32,229 nt of DNA, from the NCBI GenBank assembly GCA_031460175.1, contig JAVKGW010000013.1, forward strand, positions 1 through 32,229. Direction: 5' to 3'. A program made the translations under genes and the position numbers. Of the stretch, positions 21,821 to 29,951 are shown one piece after another; position 1 is the stretch's first letter; each line of letters starts with the position of its first letter. The notes below the pieces were generated by a model. It ran no database searches and had not been told where the DNA came from. It saw only the letters and a list, made by a program, of their open reading frames with translations. Source of the stretch: Armatimonadota bacterium (GTDB lineage Bacteria; Sysuimicrobiota; Sysuimicrobiia; Sysuimicrobiales; Sysuimicrobiaceae).

Positions 21821-23047
21821 ATGAAGATCACGCGGCGGGAGTTCCTGAAAGGAGTGGTGGCGGGAGGGGCGGCTCTGGCCCTTCCGGAGGGTCTGCGATC
21901 CATCGTCCACGCGGCTCCCCGGGAGCCCATCCGAATCGGCTTTCCCGCTCCGCTCACGGGAGCCTTTGCGGACGAGGCGAACTACATGGTGCAGGGAGCC
22001 ACCCTGGCGGTGGAGGAGTTCAACCGGGCCGGAGGCGTGCTGGGCCGTTCGGTGGAGCTCTTGGTGCGGGACGACCGGTTGAGCCCGGACGAGGGGGCCC
22101 GGCGCGCGCTGGAGCTCATCGAGCGGGAGCGGGTGCACTTCCTGGCCGGGGTCCTTTCTGCCGCGGTGCAGCTGGCGGTGAACGAGGTGGCGAAGCGCCA
22201 CCGCCGGATCTTCGTCTCCACCAGCCAGTCGGACAAGATCGTCATGCCCCCGGACTTCAGCCCGTGGACGTTCCACGAGGCCCTCACGCCCTGGATGACC
22301 TCCACCGCCCTGGCCCGGTACGTCCTGCGGGAGGGACGCGGGAAGCGGGTGTACATCCTGTACGCGGACTACGCCTACGGTCAGGAACACACCGCCGCCT
22401 GGCGCCGCGTGATCGCGGAGGTGGGAGCAACCTTGGTCGGCGTGGACCCGCATCCTCTGGGCACCACGGACTACTCCGCGTACCTCCCGAAGATCGTGGC
22501 GGCCCGCCCGGACGTTCTGGTGCTGAACAACTTCGGACGGGACATCGTGAACTCCGCAAAGCAGGCGGTGGAGCTGGGTCTCAAGCAACGGGCGCAGATC
22601 GCGGTGCCCATCATCCCCACTGCCGCGGCCCTGGAGGCGGGCCCGGAGGTGCTCGGAGACGTGGTCTGCGCCTCCAGCTACTGGTGGGAGGTCCAGGAAC
22701 GGATTCCGAAGGCGAAGGAGTTCAACACGAAGTTCAGCCGGCGGTTCAACCGGGTTCCCTCGGACTACGCGGCCTACGCCTACAGCGGGGTGCGGGAGCT
22801 ACTGGAGGCGGTGCAGCGGACCGGGACCACGGACAGCGATCGGGTGGCGAAGGCCATGGAGGGTCGCCGGTACGCCCACTACAAGGACACCCAGTACTGG
22901 CGCGCATGCGACCACCAGTCCGTCCAGACCATCTTCCTCCTACGGGGACGTGAGCGGCCACGGGGGGCGTACGGGCTGTTTGACATCGTGGGCACCGTGG
23001 AAGGGGAGCGGGTGATCCCGAGCTGCGAGGCCCTGGGACACCGGTAA
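21821..23047 (+). CDS. Branched-chain-amino-acid-type ABC substrate-binding protein (Tat exported)
   Basis: The 408-aa Peripla_BP_6 (LivJ-like) receptor. The signal is Tat type: TRREFLKGVVAGGAALALPE with Arg5-Arg6, cleavage likely near VHA-A. The mature start RIGFPAPLTGAFADEANYMV and GATLAVEEFNRAGGVLGRSV is diagnostic. Also seen are GVLSAAVQLAVNEVAKRHRR and RVYILYADYAYGQEHTAAWR. AAGGAGGG precedes ATG 21821. LivJ-like proteins linked to catabolic genes often bind aromatic acids, amides or urea rather than leucine, so the ligand is probably the substrate of the neighbouring enzymes. Confidence 0.88.
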   Translation: MKITRREFLKGVVAGGAALALPEGLRSIVHAAPREPIRIGFPAPLTGAFADEANYMVQGATLAVEEFNRAGGVLGRSVELLVRDDRLSPDEGARRALELIERERVHFLAGVLSAAVQLAVNEVAKRHRRIFVSTSQSDKIVMPPDFSPWTFHEALTPWMTSTALARYVLREGRGKRVYILYADYAYGQEHTAAWRRVIAEVGATLVGVDPHPLGTTDYSAYLPKIVAARPDVLVLNNFGRDIVNSAKQAVELGLKQRAQIAVPIIPTAAALEAGPEVLGDVVCASSYWWEVQERIPKAKEFNTKFSRRFNRVPSDYAAYAYSGVRELLEAVQRTGTTDSDRVAKAMEGRRYAHYKDTQYWRACDHQSVQTIFLLRGRERPRGAYGLFDIVGTVEGERVIPSCEALGHR

Positions 23048-23066
23048 GGGAGGCGACCCGGTCCGC

Positions 23067-23930
23067 ATGAGCGCGCAGGCCCTGTTGCTGCAACTCGTGA
23101 CGGGGGTGGTGGTGGGCGCCATCTGGGTCATCGTGGCCATCGGGCTCTCCTTGATCTTCGGGATCCTGCGCATCGTGAACTTCGCCCATGGGGCCTTCTA
23201 CATGCTCGGGGCGTACCTCGCCGCCTTCGCCGTAAGCTGGACCGGGCACTTCTGGCTGGCGCTCCTCGTGGCCCCGTTGAGCATGGCGGCCCTGGGCGTG
23301 CTGGTGGAGCGGGGCCTCGTCGGCCGCCTCTACGGCCGGGGCCTCGTGTACAGCGTGCTGGCCACCTACGCGGTCTCCCTGGTGATCATCGAGGGCGTCA
23401 AGATCCTGTGGGGGACCGTCGGTCCTCAATTCCGGGTGCCCGCGGAGCTGGCGGGCATGGTGAACCTGGGGTTCAGCTTCTTCCCCAAATACCGCCTGTT
23501 CGTGCTCCTGGCGACCGCCCTGACGGTGCTGGGGGTATGGTGGTGGCTGTACCGGACGCCCATGGGGCTCTTCATCCGGGCCGCGAGCCAGGACCCCCTC
23601 ATGACGCAGGCCCTGGGAGTGGACATCGCCCGAGTGCTCGCGGGTGCCTTCGGCGCGGGGGTCGCGCTCGCGGGGTTGGGCGGAGCCCTGGCAGGTCCCC
23701 TGCGGGGGGTCTTCCCGGAGATGGGACTCGATATCCTCGTGGAGTCCTTCGTGGTGGTGGTCATCGGGGGAATGGGGAGCCTATTGGGCGCGGTGGTGGC
23801 GGGACTTCTGGTGGGATTGGTTCAGAGCTTCACCTTCCTGTGGGCCCCGGTCTTCGCCCACGTGGTCCTCTTCCTCCTCATGATCGCCACCCTGCTGGTT
23901 CGGCCGCAGGGTCTGTTCGGTACGGAGTGA
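23067..23930 (+). CDS. LivH-type ABC transporter permease
   Basis: The 287-aa permease with about eight membrane helices. The family opening GLSLIFGILRIVNFAHGAFY is exact for LivH. Also seen are GLFIRAASQDPLMTQALGVD, the conserved cytoplasmic loop near the ATPase contact, and VVVVIGGMGSLLGAVVAGLL. The C-terminus RPQGLFG is the standard ending. It follows the binding protein by 19 nt, with GGGAGG before the ATG. Confidence 0.92.
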   Translation: MSAQALLLQLVTGVVVGAIWVIVAIGLSLIFGILRIVNFAHGAFYMLGAYLAAFAVSWTGHFWLALLVAPLSMAALGVLVERGLVGRLYGRGLVYSVLATYAVSLVIIEGVKILWGTVGPQFRVPAELAGMVNLGFSFFPKYRLFVLLATALTVLGVWWWLYRTPMGLFIRAASQDPLMTQALGVDIARVLAGAFGAGVALAGLGGALAGPLRGVFPEMGLDILVESFVVVVIGGMGSLLGAVVAGLLVGLVQSFTFLWAPVFAHVVLFLLMIATLLVRPQGLFGTE

Positions 23931-23937
23931 GGGGGGC

Positions 23938-24957
23938 ATGGAGCTGAAGATTCCCTCTCAACTCCTCACGTCCCGCGGACCCCTGCAGGCGATGTCCTTC
24001 CCGGCGGCCCTGGCGGCTTTCCTCCTCCTCCTCCCCGTGGTGCTCCCCTACGAGGCCCTGGCCGCGCAGATCCTCGTGTACACGCTGTTCAGCCTGGGCT
24101 ACAACCTGCTCTTCGGATACACGGGGCTGCTGTCCTTCGGGCATGCAGCCTTCTTCGGAATGGGAAGCTACACCGCGGGGTTGCTGGCCCGGGAGATCAC
24201 CGCGAACGTGCTCTGGACCCTGCCCGCCGCCATCGGAGTGGGAGCGGTGGGGGGAGCGGTGGTGGGGTTCTTCTGCCTGCGTCGGCGGGGAGATTACTTC
24301 TCCCTCATGACCCTGGCCTTCGGGCAGCTCCTGTACTTCATCGCGCACCAGTGGCGGGAGGTCACGGGCGGCGACGACGGTCTGCGGGGGATCCCCGTGG
24401 CCCACGTGCAGGTGGGGCCGTGGGCGTACGCGCTGGAGAGCTCCCGGGACGTCTACGTCCTCCTGGCACTGCTGACCTTCGGGGCGTTCCTGGGGTTCCG
24501 GAGGTTGCTCCGTTCCCCCTTCGGCACCGCCCTGCAGGCCATCCGGGAAAACGAGCTCCGGGCGGAGGCGGTGGGGTACGACACCTTCCGTCTGAAGTTG
24601 TGGGCCTTCGTCCTCTCCGCAGCCATGAGCAGCGCCGCGGGGGCCCTCAACGTGTACCTCCTGAAGTTCGCGGGACTCAACAGCCTGCACTGGACCACTT
24701 CCGGCTATGCGGTCCTGATCACCATCCTGGGAGGCGCGGGGACGCTGCTGGGCCCCCTCGTGGGGGCCCTGGCCTTCGTGGGGCTGCAGGACGTCCTGAG
24801 CGCTCTGCCCGCCATCGTGGATCGGTGGCCGTTTTTCGTGGGATTGCTCTTTATCGTGTGCGTCCTGGTGTTCCCGCACGGCATCTGGGGCACGGTGGAG
24901 CAGCTGCAGGCCCGCTTCCGGAGGCATGCGCCTGCCCTCGGGAGTTCGGAAGGATGA
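23938..24957 (+). CDS. LivM-type ABC transporter permease
   Basis: The 339-aa second permease. Diagnostic stretches are GYNLLFGYTGLLSFGHAAFF, GDYFSLMTLAFGQLLYF, FGTALQAIRENELRAEAVGY (EAA-like loop) and ILGGAGTLLGPLVGALAFVG, with the FPHGIWGT ending. It starts 7 nt after LivH and its stop overlaps the ATPase start by 4 nt. Confidence 0.92.
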   Translation: MELKIPSQLLTSRGPLQAMSFPAALAAFLLLLPVVLPYEALAAQILVYTLFSLGYNLLFGYTGLLSFGHAAFFGMGSYTAGLLAREITANVLWTLPAAIGVGAVGGAVVGFFCLRRRGDYFSLMTLAFGQLLYFIAHQWREVTGGDDGLRGIPVAHVQVGPWAYALESSRDVYVLLALLTFGAFLGFRRLLRSPFGTALQAIRENELRAEAVGYDTFRLKLWAFVLSAAMSSAAGALNVYLLKFAGLNSLHWTTSGYAVLITILGGAGTLLGPLVGALAFVGLQDVLSALPAIVDRWPFFVGLLFIVCVLVFPHGIWGTVEQLQARFRRHAPALGSSEG

Positions 24958-25703
24958 GGGGACCGGTGCTGGTCACGGAGGGCTTAAGCCGGCGGTTCGG
25001 ATCCCTGGCCGCGGTGGACGAGGTGAACCTGGCCCTGCAGCCCGGGGAGATCCGGGGAATCATCGGGCCGAACGGGGCCGGCAAGAGCACCCTCCTGCGG
25101 CTGCTGGCCGGGGAGATCCGGCCGAGCGCCGGGAGGATCCTGTACCGGGGCCAGGACGTGACCGGCCGGCCCATGTACGACCTGGCGCGCCGGGGCATCG
25201 TGAAATCCTTCCAGATCACACAGGTGTTTCCGAACCTCTCGTGCCTGGAGAACGTTCGGGTGGTGGTCCAGGGTCCAGGCCGGGCATGGAACTTCTGGCA
25301 GCGGGTGGACCTGGACCGGCCCACCCTGGAGCGGGCGGAGGCCCTGCTGGCCCGGGTCGGGCTCTACGGGAAGCGGGACCTTCCAGCCCATGCGCTCTCC
25401 CACGGGGAACAGCGGCACCTGGAGATGGCCATGGCCCTCGCCATGGATCCTGAGGTCCTGCTGCTGGACGAACCGACCGCGGGCATGAGCGGGGAGGAGA
25501 TTCAGAGGACCATGAAACTGCTGCAGGAGATCGCGCGGGAGCGGACCGTGGTCATCGTAGAACACAAGATGCCCGTGATCATGAATCTGTGTCAGCGGAT
25601 CACCGTGCTCCACTTCGGGCGCATCCTGGCGGAGGGGACTCCGGAGGAGATCCAGGCTTCGGAAGAGGTCCAGGCGGTGTACCTGGGAAAGGTCAGGGGA
25701 TGA
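24954..25703 (+). CDS. LivG-type ABC transporter ATP-binding protein
   Basis: The 249-aa ATPase. Walker A is GPNGAGKST, the Q-loop region is KSFQITQVFPNLSCLENVRV, and the LivG-type signature SHGEQRHLEMAMALA replaces LSGGQ. Walker B is VLLLDEPTAGMS and the switch His is in VIVEHKM. The ending IQASEEVQAVYLG is typical of LivG. It is coupled to both neighbours by ATGA overlaps. Confidence 0.92.
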   Translation: MRGPVLVTEGLSRRFGSLAAVDEVNLALQPGEIRGIIGPNGAGKSTLLRLLAGEIRPSAGRILYRGQDVTGRPMYDLARRGIVKSFQITQVFPNLSCLENVRVVVQGPGRAWNFWQRVDLDRPTLERAEALLARVGLYGKRDLPAHALSHGEQRHLEMAMALAMDPEVLLLDEPTAGMSGEEIQRTMKLLQEIARERTVVIVEHKMPVIMNLCQRITVLHFGRILAEGTPEEIQASEEVQAVYLGKVRG

Positions 25704-26428
25704 GTCGGGACGCTTTACGGCTGGAGGACGTCCACTCGTACTACGGGAAGAGCCATGTGCTCCAGGGGGTCTCCCTGGAGGTGGCGGAGGGGGAGTTCGT
25801 GGCCCTGGTGGGGCGGAACGGAGCCGGCAAGTCCACCATCCTCAAGAGCATTATGGGCATCGTGCCCCCGCGGGCCGGACGGGTGCTGCTGGAGGGGCAG
25901 GAGATCACGGGTTTCCCGCCCCAGGAGGTGTCCCGGCGCGGGATCGCGTGGGTGCCCGAGGAGCGTCGGGTGCTCCCCGAGCTCACCGTGGAGGAGAACC
26001 TGTGGCTCGCGCTGCACGCCGCGGGCGTGAAGGGACGGGAGGCAAGCGCGCGTCTGGAGGACGTTTTCTCCCTGTTCCCAAGGCTCCGGGAGCGGCTGCG
26101 TCAGAAGGGTCGGACCCTCTCGGGCGGAGAGCAACAGATGCTCGCCATCGCCCGGGCGCTCGTGGTGCGTCCCAAGGTCATGCTGGTGGACGAGCCCACC
26201 CAGGGGTTGATGCCCCGTCTGGTGAGCGCGCTGGCGGAGGTGCTGCGGGAGATCCACGCCCGCGGGGTGACGGTGGTGCTGGTGGAACAGATGGTCACCG
26301 TGGCCATGGAGCTCGCGCAGCGGATCTACATCGTGGATCAGGGAAGGGTGCGACTCTGCACCACCCCGGAGGGCATCCAGGAGGACCCGCAACTCGTTCA
26401 GGCCTTCCTGGGGGTTTCCGGAATCTAG
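25700..26428 (+). CDS. LivF-type ABC transporter ATP-binding protein
   Basis: The 242-aa second ATPase. Walker A is GRNGAGKST, the Q-loop region GIAWVPEERRVLPELTVEEN, the signature LSGGEQQMLAIARAL, Walker B VMLVDEPTQGL, and the switch region VLVEQM (Gln rather than His, normal for LivF). It completes a full five-gene Liv importer with the preceding four genes. Confidence 0.93.
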   Translation: MSRDALRLEDVHSYYGKSHVLQGVSLEVAEGEFVALVGRNGAGKSTILKSIMGIVPPRAGRVLLEGQEITGFPPQEVSRRGIAWVPEERRVLPELTVEENLWLALHAAGVKGREASARLEDVFSLFPRLRERLRQKGRTLSGGEQQMLAIARALVVRPKVMLVDEPTQGLMPRLVSALAEVLREIHARGVTVVLVEQMVTVAMELAQRIYIVDQGRVRLCTTPEGIQEDPQLVQAFLGVSGI

Positions 26429-26443
26429 GCACGGGAGGGGCAC

Positions 26444-27196
26444 ATGGAGGAATACCGGGACCACGTGGTGGTGGAGCTCTTCGGCAAACGGATTCACGTC
26501 CTGGACCTTTCCCGGGAGATCGGCCCGCACATCCCCGTGTATCCCGGCCACATGCGGGTGGCGACGTGGTGGCACCTGACCCACGAGGACGTCCGACGGT
26601 TGCGACTGCCTCCGGATTCCCCCTTCGGGGGATATGGGGTGTTCGGAATCGCCATGTGCGATCACGTGTCCACCCATCTGGACGCGGTGTATCACTTCAA
26701 TCCCGAGCGGCCGGAGAAGACCGTTGACCGGGTTCCCCTTACCCAGCTCATCACCCCCGGGGTCTGGATCGACGTGAGCTGGGTGCCGCCCCGGCAGCAT
26801 ATCCGACTTGCGGACGTGCAGCGGGCCCTGCGGGAGGCGAATGTGGAGCTCCGGGCGGGCGTCACCCTCCTGTACTACACGGGAGCCGCGAGGCACTGGG
26901 AAGACCCCTACCGCTTCCTGACGGAGTACCCGGGCCTGGACGAGGAGGCAAGCCGCTGGATCCTGGACCAGGGGGTGGTGAACGTGTGCACGGACGCTCC
27001 CAGCACGGACAACCCCGCGGATCTGAGCTATCCCAACCATCGGGTGCACGGGGAGCGGGAGGTCATCCACACGGAGATCGTGAACAACATCGAACGCATC
27101 CCCCGACACGATGGGTTCTACGTCATGTTCCTGCCCTTACGGTTCGTGGGCCTGTCGGGTTCCCCGGTTCGAGCCCTGGCCCTCTGGGAAGAATAA
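26444..27196 (+). CDS. Cyclase family protein (KynB-like metal-dependent hydrolase)
   Basis: The 250-aa protein of the cyclase/kynurenine-formamidase fold, which hydrolyses amides or lactone-like bonds at a metal site. It starts with the family block VLDLSREIGPHIPVYPGH. The metal motif reads DHVSTHLDAVYHF, matching HxGTHxDxxxH except that Gly is Ser. Later parts are GVTLLYYTGA and CTDAPSTDNP, then NHRVHGEREVIHTEIVNN, where relatives have the second metal/active-site His. AGGGG lies 6 nt before the ATG. It may open a ring product or a formyl/amide intermediate of the pathway. The Gly-to-Ser change is conservative but uncommon. Confidence 0.82.
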   Translation: MEEYRDHVVVELFGKRIHVLDLSREIGPHIPVYPGHMRVATWWHLTHEDVRRLRLPPDSPFGGYGVFGIAMCDHVSTHLDAVYHFNPERPEKTVDRVPLTQLITPGVWIDVSWVPPRQHIRLADVQRALREANVELRAGVTLLYYTGAARHWEDPYRFLTEYPGLDEEASRWILDQGVVNVCTDAPSTDNPADLSYPNHRVHGEREVIHTEIVNNIERIPRHDGFYVMFLPLRFVGLSGSPVRALALWEE

Positions 27197-27221
27197 ACCG
27201 ATAGGGAAGGAGGGGATGGAG

Positions 27222-27404
27222 ATGCCCTTGATCCGCGTGAGCTCGTTCCCGCAGTCCAAGGAGACCCGCAAGGCCCTGGCGGAGGAGATCACGGAGGTGG
27301 TCCACCGCCACACCCAGATCCCCAGGGAGTACATCTGGGTGATCTTCGACCCCGTCCCTCAGGAGAACTGGGCGGTGGCGGGCCGCCTGGTCTCGGAGCA
27401 GTGA
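27222..27404 (+). CDS. 4-oxalocrotonate tautomerase family enzyme
   Basis: The 60-aa protein has the exact length of 4-OT subunits. ATG 27222 is chosen over ATG 27216 because it places Pro directly after Met (MPLIRVSSF), giving the catalytic N-terminal Pro1, and AGGAGG then lies 8 nt upstream. The C-terminal WVIFDPVPQENWAVAGRL matches the family's second half with the ENW-GG turn. It would tautomerise a 2-hydroxymuconate-like dienol produced after ring cleavage. This fits the extradiol dioxygenase at 31178. Confidence 0.85.
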   Translation: MPLIRVSSFPQSKETRKALAEEITEVVHRHTQIPREYIWVIFDPVPQENWAVAGRLVSEQ

Positions 27405-27422
27405 ACGGAGTACACCGCGAAG

Positions 27423-28196
27423 GTGGAGCCGAGAGGGACCGGACGGTTCTCCCTGGAGGATAAACGGGCCCTGGTGACGGGCGCGAGCCGGGGGCTCGGG
27501 GAGGCCATCGCGGTGGGCCTCGCGGAGGCAGGGGCTCACGTGGCGGTGGCCGGCCGCAGCCGGCCTGACCTCGAGCGGGTCGCTCGGCGCATCCAGGATC
27601 TGGGTCGGAGAGCGGTGGTGGTGCAGGCGGATGTCACCAGGGTCCAGGATGCTCAGCGGATGGTGGAGGAGGCGGAGGAACGGCTGGGCCCTCTGCACAT
27701 CCTCGTGAACAACGCGGGGGTCAACCTCCCGCGCCCCGCCCTGGAGGTCACGGAGGAGGAGTGGGACCTGGTGCTGAACACAAACCTCAAGGGCCTGTTC
27801 TTCGTCGCCCAGGCCGCGGGCCGACGGATGGTCGAGCGGCGTTACGGCCGCATCGTGAACATGGCCTCCCAGATGGGGTTCGTGGGATTCTACTTCCGCG
27901 CGGCCTACTGCGCCAGCAAGGCAGGGGTCGTGAACCTGACCCGGGTCCTGGCCGTGGAATGGGCCCCCTACGGCGTGACGGTGAACGCGGTGGCCCCCAC
28001 CTTCGTGGAGACCCCCATGACCCGGGGCATGCTGGAGGATCCCTGGTTCCGGGAAGAGGTCCTGCGCCGCATCCCCCTGAGGCGTCTGGCGGACCCTCAG
28101 GACGTGGTGGATGCGGTTCGGTATCTCGCCTCGGACGCCGCGGCCATGGTCACAGGACACACGCTCCTGGTGGACGGAGGTTGGGTCGCCTGGTGA
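27423..28196 (+). CDS. Short-chain dehydrogenase/reductase
   Basis: The 257-aa classical SDR. NAD(P) site ALVTGASRGLGEAIAVGLAE, NNAG motif at ILVNNAGVN, catalytic Ser in NMASQMGF and catalytic YxxxK in AAYCASKAG; the C-terminal GHTLLVDGGW is standard. The overall pattern is closest to gluconate-5-dehydrogenase/FabG-like members. GTG 27423 is the likely start, with GGAG about 12 nt upstream. It probably oxidises or reduces a hydroxyl/keto intermediate of the pathway; the substrate cannot be read. Confidence 0.87.
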   Translation: MEPRGTGRFSLEDKRALVTGASRGLGEAIAVGLAEAGAHVAVAGRSRPDLERVARRIQDLGRRAVVVQADVTRVQDAQRMVEEAEERLGPLHILVNNAGVNLPRPALEVTEEEWDLVLNTNLKGLFFVAQAAGRRMVERRYGRIVNMASQMGFVGFYFRAAYCASKAGVVNLTRVLAVEWAPYGVTVNAVAPTFVETPMTRGMLEDPWFREEVLRRIPLRRLADPQDVVDAVRYLASDAAAMVTGHTLLVDGGWVAW

Positions 28197-28206
28197 GGAG
28201 GGGATT

Positions 28207-29484
28207 GTGCGGGAGTACCTGAAGCGCGCTTCTCCGAAGGTGGAGGGGGATCGGCGCGCGGTCGAGGAGACGGTGCGCGGGATCCTGGAGGACGTGCGGC
28301 GGCGGGGGGAAGAGGCCGTGCGGGAATACTCCCGGCGGTTCGACGGGTGGGATCCTCCCCGGTTCCGGGTGACGGAGGAGGAGATCGAGCGGGCCTGCCG
28401 GTCTCTGCCCGCGGCGCTGCTGGAGGACATCAGGTTCGCCGCGGAACAGGTGCGCTCCTTCGCCCGGTTGCAGCGGGAGACCCTGGGCCCTCTCGAGGTG
28501 GAGGTCCGGCCCGGCGTGATCCTGGGCCACCGGCACATCCCCGTGGCCTCCGTGGGGTGCTACGTGCCGGGCGGGCGCTACCCCCTCATCGCATCGGCCA
28601 TCATGAGCATCGTCACCGCCAGAGCGGCCGGGGTCGAGCGGGTCGTGGCATGTGCCCCCCCGCGGGGGGAGGGCATCTATCCGGCCACCCTGGTGGCCAT
28701 GGCGGTGGCGGGGGCGGACGAGATCTACTGCCTGGGAGGCGTGCAGGCCCTCGCGGCCATGGCCTACGGGATCCCGGAGATCCGGCCCGTGGACATGATC
28801 GTGGGACCCGGCAACGCATATGTGGTGGAGGCAAAGCGGCAGCTGTTCGGAACCGTGGGGGTGGATCTCCTCGCGGGTCCCACGGAGATCCTCATCATCG
28901 CGGACGATGGTGCGGATCCCCACGTGGTGGCCGCAGACCTCCTGGGGCAGGCGGAGCACGGCCCGGACTCCCCCGCGGTTCTCGTGACCACGAGCCGAGA
29001 CCTCGGGGTGCGGGTGCTGGAAGAGGTGGAGCGGTTCATCCCCCACCTGCCCACCCACGAGATCGTCCGGGCAGCGTGGCGGGATCGGGGGGAGGTGATC
29101 TGGGTGGACTCCGAGGAGGAGGCAGTGGCGGTGGCGGACGAGTACGCGCCGGAGCACCTGGAGGTCCAGACCAGGAACCCCTCGTGGTATCTGGAGCGGC
29201 TGCGGAACTACGGTACCCTCTTTCTGGGCGAGGAGTCCACGGTGGTCTATTCCGACAAGGCCATCGGGACCAACCACATCCTGCCCACGGGCCGGGCGGC
29301 CCGGTTCACGGGGGGGCTTTGGGTGGGGAAGTTCCTGAAAACGGTGACTTACCAGCGCCTGAGCCGGGAGGGGAGCGTGGAGGTGGCCCGGCGGGCCGCG
29401 AGCATCTCGGAGGCGGAGGGGATGATGGCCCACGCGTACACGGCCCGGTTGAGGATGGAGCGGTACGGGAGGTCCGTTTCCTGA
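28207..29484 (+). CDS. Histidinol-dehydrogenase family protein, catabolic paralogue
   Basis: The 425-aa protein of the HisD family. It retains the catalytic and zinc residues: QAEHGPDSP (Gln and His ligands), APEHLE (catalytic Glu-His), YSDKAIGTNHILPTG (Asp ligand) and EGMMAHAYTAR (His ligand). NAD contacts are in VGCYVPGGRYPLIASAIMSI and GPGNAYVVEAKRQLFG. No histidine-synthesis gene is near, so a catabolic role is likely. HisD paralogues such as the sulfopropanediol dehydrogenase HpsN oxidise other alcohols to acids in two steps. GTG 28207 has GGAGGGG 3-4 nt upstream and lies 10 nt after the SDR. Confidence 0.85.
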   Translation: MREYLKRASPKVEGDRRAVEETVRGILEDVRRRGEEAVREYSRRFDGWDPPRFRVTEEEIERACRSLPAALLEDIRFAAEQVRSFARLQRETLGPLEVEVRPGVILGHRHIPVASVGCYVPGGRYPLIASAIMSIVTARAAGVERVVACAPPRGEGIYPATLVAMAVAGADEIYCLGGVQALAAMAYGIPEIRPVDMIVGPGNAYVVEAKRQLFGTVGVDLLAGPTEILIIADDGADPHVVAADLLGQAEHGPDSPAVLVTTSRDLGVRVLEEVERFIPHLPTHEIVRAAWRDRGEVIWVDSEEEAVAVADEYAPEHLEVQTRNPSWYLERLRNYGTLFLGEESTVVYSDKAIGTNHILPTGRAARFTGGLWVGKFLKTVTYQRLSREGSVEVARRAASISEAEGMMAHAYTARLRMERYGRSVS

Positions 29485-29504
29485 GACGAGGGGGGAGGGA
29501 CACG

Positions 29505-29945
29505 GTGGACATCCGGTCGTTGCAGCATTGCAGCCTTGTGGTGCGGGACCTTGAGCGCTCCCGGTGGTTCTACGGGAAGGTCCTGGGACTGGAGGAGGTC
29601 CCACGGCCGTCCACGTTCACCTTCCGGGGCGCCTGGTTCCGGCGGCAAAACGCGGAGGTGCACCTGATCTTGGCGGAGGACACCACGGCCCCGCCCGGCT
29701 TTCCGGAGGCGGGAAGCGCGAAGCGCACGGGCCTTGCCACCCACTTCGCCTTCGAGGTCGCGGACCTCGAGGCGGCCCGGGAGGAGCTCCTCCGGGCCGG
29801 GATTCCCATCCTGGGAGGTCCCATGCCGCGGGGCGATGGGGTGATGCAGCTCTACATCCAGGACCCGGACGGGTACCTGATCGAGCTCTTCCAGCGGACC
29901 CCTGAGGGAACAGGAGGGCCGGAGCGGGGAGCGGTCAGGGAGTGA
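29505..29945 (+). CDS. VOC (glyoxalase/dioxygenase fold) family protein
   Basis: The 146-aa protein with two bab-type repeats. LQHCSLVVRDLERSRWFYGK and VLGLEE form the first; THFAFEVADLEAAREELLRA and YIQDPDGYLIELFQ form the second. Candidate metal ligands are the His in QHCSL, the His in THFAFEV and the Glu in LIELF. VOC enzymes include lyases, isomerases and dioxygenases, so the activity is open. GTG 29505 has GGGAGGG just upstream. It precedes the monooxygenase by 6 nt. Confidence 0.82.
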   Translation: MDIRSLQHCSLVVRDLERSRWFYGKVLGLEEVPRPSTFTFRGAWFRRQNAEVHLILAEDTTAPPGFPEAGSAKRTGLATHFAFEVADLEAAREELLRAGIPILGGPMPRGDGVMQLYIQDPDGYLIELFQRTPEGTGGPERGAVRE

Positions 29946-29951
29946 AGGACC

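Noticed and set aside
28207-29484. Histidine biosynthesis hisD
   Set aside because: No other his gene is near and the neighbours are transport and catabolic genes, so the family was kept but not the biosynthetic role.
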